DNA of 8,104 nt from Rhodoferax sp. (GTDB taxonomy: Bacteria > Pseudomonadota > Gammaproteobacteria > Burkholderiales > Burkholderiaceae): NCBI GenBank assembly GCA_028292075.1, contig JAQGNA010000025.1:1-8104 (forward strand). Reading direction: 5' to 3'. Shown here piece after piece: positions 6,934-8,104 of the stretch. Below the pieces are notes generated by a model that searched no databases, had not been told where the DNA came from, and saw only the letters and a list, made by a program, of their open reading frames with translations. Position 1 is the stretch's first letter; each line of letters starts with the position of its first letter. The position numbers were made by a program, and so were the translations under genes.

Positions 6934-7944
6934 TCAGGAAGTGGGCAGGGCCCGGCACGAAGCGCGCTCGACGAGCCGCGAGCCGATGCGGTATTCGCGG
7001 CCGCTGTTGGCGACGCCGCCGAGGCGGGACATGAGGCGATCGACCGCGAGGTTGGCCATGTCGGCCGCGCCGCTGTCGACCACGCTGATCGCGGGCCGCT
7101 GCCATTCGAACCAGGGTGAGTCTTCGTAGAACAGCAGCGACAGGTCCGACGGAATCGACAGGCCCCGTTCGGACACCACGCGCAGCACACCGACCGATGA
7201 TTCGTGGTTCGCCACGAAGATCGCGGTAGGTGGCCTGGCAAGCGAAAGCAGGGCGCCGGCGCCGGCCACGCCGGTTTCAGGCAGGTAGCGGCCGCGATGG
7301 ATGAGCGCGGGGTCGACACGCAGGCCCGCTTCCTGCATGGCTCGGGTGTAGCCCGCCAGACGTTCCTTGCCCGACGTGGTGTCCGAAGGCCCGACGATCA
7401 GGCCGATGTGCCGGTGGCCGAGCGCGAGCAAGTGCTGAGTGCCGGTGTAGGCGCCTTCCATGTCGGCCGCCAGGATCGACTCGAGCGAGGCGCCGGCCAC
7501 GCGACGCACCGCGCAGATGACCGGGATGTCGGCGTGTTCCATGGCCATCAGCTGCGCGCTGTTGCTGCCGGTGGGCACGGCGATCAGGCCATCGACGCTG
7601 TGGTCGACGAGGGTCTTGAGGATTTCGCGTTCTTGCTCGGCATCGTCTTTGCTGATGCTGAGGATGACCTGGTAGCCAAGCGCCTGCATGCGTGCCTGCA
7701 CCACCGAGGCGAGCACGCGAAACGAGGCGTTTTCGAGGTTGTGCACGGTCAGGCCGATGAGGCGCGACTTGCGCGTCTTCAGTGCGCGGGCCACCGTATT
7801 GGTGCGGTAGCCGATGGCTGCGGCAATCTGGACCACGTGTTTTTGCGTGGCATGGTTGATCAGGCTAGAGCCCGCCAGGGCACGGGAGGCCGTGGCAGTG
7901 GATACATCGGCGGCACGCGCCACGTCGCGCAGTGTGACCGTCAC
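6934..7944 (-). CDS. LacI/GalR-family transcriptional regulator
   Basis: A 336-aa regulator of normal family length. The N-terminal helix-turn-helix is TLRDVARAADVSTATASRAL (residues 4-23). The hinge helix is NTVARALKTRKS (49-60), with Leu55 at the position that inserts into the central CG step of LacI-type operators. The rest is the periplasmic-binding-like sensor domain: LIGLTVHNLENASFRVLASVVQ, DGLIAVPTG, a GHRHIGLIVGP strand, and ERLAGYTRAM. The start is GTG at 7944 with AAAGG about 7 nt upstream. It is the first gene of the leftward operon, 8 nt ahead of the tautomerase. The two palindromes upstream have a central CG, as this family requires, so autoregulation is likely. The inducer is unknown; despite the family name it need not be a sugar, given the acyl-CoA genes. 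Confidence 0.96.
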   Translation of the reverse strand: MTVTLRDVARAADVSTATASRALAGSSLINHATQKHVVQIAAAIGYRTNTVARALKTRKSRLIGLTVHNLENASFRVLASVVQARMQALGYQVILSISKDDAEQEREILKTLVDHSVDGLIAVPTGSNSAQLMAMEHADIPVICAVRRVAGASLESILAADMEGAYTGTQHLLALGHRHIGLIVGPSDTTSGKERLAGYTRAMQEAGLRVDPALIHRGRYLPETGVAGAGALLSLARPPTAIFVANHESSVGVLRVVSERGLSIPSDLSLLFYEDSPWFEWQRPAISVVDSGAADMANLAVDRLMSRLGGVANSGREYRIGSRLVERASCRALPTS

Positions 7945-7968
7945 GGTTGGGCCTTTGTTTTGAAGTGT

Positions 7969-7986
7969 ATTGCAATCGATTGCATT
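7969..7986. promoter_or_regulatory. LacI-family operator, proximal copy
   Basis: The 18-mer ATTGCAATCGATTGCATT is palindromic but for one position, with a perfect 14-bp core TGCAATCGATTGCA (7971-7984) centred on CG. It lies directly downstream of the -10 at 7992-7997, where transcription would start, and about 25 bases ahead of the regulator's GTG. A bound repressor here would block initiation. The match of the CG centre with the LacI-family protein just downstream makes it the likely ligand. Confidence 0.85.
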
Positions 7987-7991
7987 ACGAA

Positions 7992-8021
7992 AATGTAGCG
8001 GGTCTCCCAGCTAAAAGTCAA
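7992..8021 (-). promoter_or_regulatory. Sigma-70-type promoter of the LacI-headed operon
   Basis: On the minus strand TTGACT (8016-8021) and TACATT (7992-7997) are separated by 18 bases, matching the -35 consensus TTGACA in five of six and the -10 in four of six positions. The expected transcription start is near 7985, inside the proximal operator, which suggests negative autoregulation of the whole operon. This assignment rests on sequence alone. Confidence 0.65.
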
Positions 8022-8057
8022 TACTCGGTGGAAAATGATCGACGAACATGCGCGTCT

Positions 8058-8075
8058 ATTGCAATCGATTGCAAT
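8058..8075. promoter_or_regulatory. LacI-family operator, distal copy
   Basis: ATTGCAATCGATTGCAAT is a perfect 18-bp palindrome with the same 14-bp core as the proximal copy. Its centre is 89 bp from the centre of that copy. It lies upstream of the leftward promoter and overlaps the possible -35 of a rightward promoter. One role could be repression of a divergent gene, another is a DNA loop between the two sites. A TTGCAT half-site follows at 8080-8085. Confidence 0.85.
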
Positions 8076-8088
8076 GGTGTTGCATACT
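8059..8088 (+). promoter_or_regulatory. Possible divergent promoter reading off the right edge
   Basis: On the plus strand TTGCAA (8059-8064) and CATACT (8083-8088) are 18 bases apart and resemble -35 and -10 boxes (four matches each). The -35 lies within the distal operator. If real, a gene starting beyond 8104 on the plus strand would share control with the leftward operon. No coding start is visible in the remaining bases. Confidence 0.35.
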
Positions 8089-8104
8089 TGCGGCGTGTAT
8101 CTGA

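Noticed and set aside
6926..7105. N-terminal extension of the tautomerase frame by 60 codons
   Set aside because: The extension lies within the LacI gene, is Arg-rich, and would bury the Met-Pro start needed for a catalytic N-terminal proline.

Overview
The window looks like a chromosomal segment from a GC-rich proteobacterium. The gene families, GC-rich codon use and mix of amino-acid-type ABC genes, LysR regulator and CoA-thioester genes suggest a Burkholderiales member (Comamonadaceae or Alcaligenaceae type, for example a Variovorax relative). This assignment is by general character only; no ribosomal or other marker gene is present. There are no RNA genes, mobile elements or CRISPR arrays that I can see, and coding density is high.

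Left part (1-1529). The 5' part of a gene for a periplasmic amino-acid-type solute-binding protein runs leftward off the edge (start at 370). It is divergent from a LysR-type regulator gene (579-1529, + strand). The 208-base gap between them holds an inverted repeat with a T-N11-A core, a likely regulator binding site.

Main part (1605-7944, all - strand, read right to left). The order is: LacI-family regulator, two-unit tautomerase, acyl-CoA dehydrogenase, YdiF/Pct-type CoA-transferase, MaoC-type hydratase, periplasmic binding protein, and ABC permease. Spacings are 8 nt, a 4-nt ATGA overlap, 14 nt, an 8-nt overlap, 60 nt and 36 nt, so the seven genes look like one operon, with the 60-nt gap as the only plausible internal break. 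Upstream (7945-8104) is a control region with a good promoter and two copies of an almost identical palindrome centred on TGCAATCGATTGCA, very probably the LacI-family operators. The rightmost operator also overlaps a possible promoter reading out of the window to the right.

How the parts fit: the binding protein and permease would import a small organic solute. The CoA-transferase would activate a carboxylic acid to its CoA thioester, the dehydrogenase would make the 2,3-enoyl-CoA, and the MaoC protein would hydrate it. The tautomerase may act on an unsaturated or keto intermediate. The LacI protein would sense an inducer and control its own operon. The ABC ATPase, a 3-hydroxyacyl-CoA dehydrogenase and a thiolase or lyase are absent from the window. 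The substrate cannot be read from the sequence. The second binding protein is about 60% identical to the truncated one over the shared part, so two related uptake systems lie on either side of the LysR gene.
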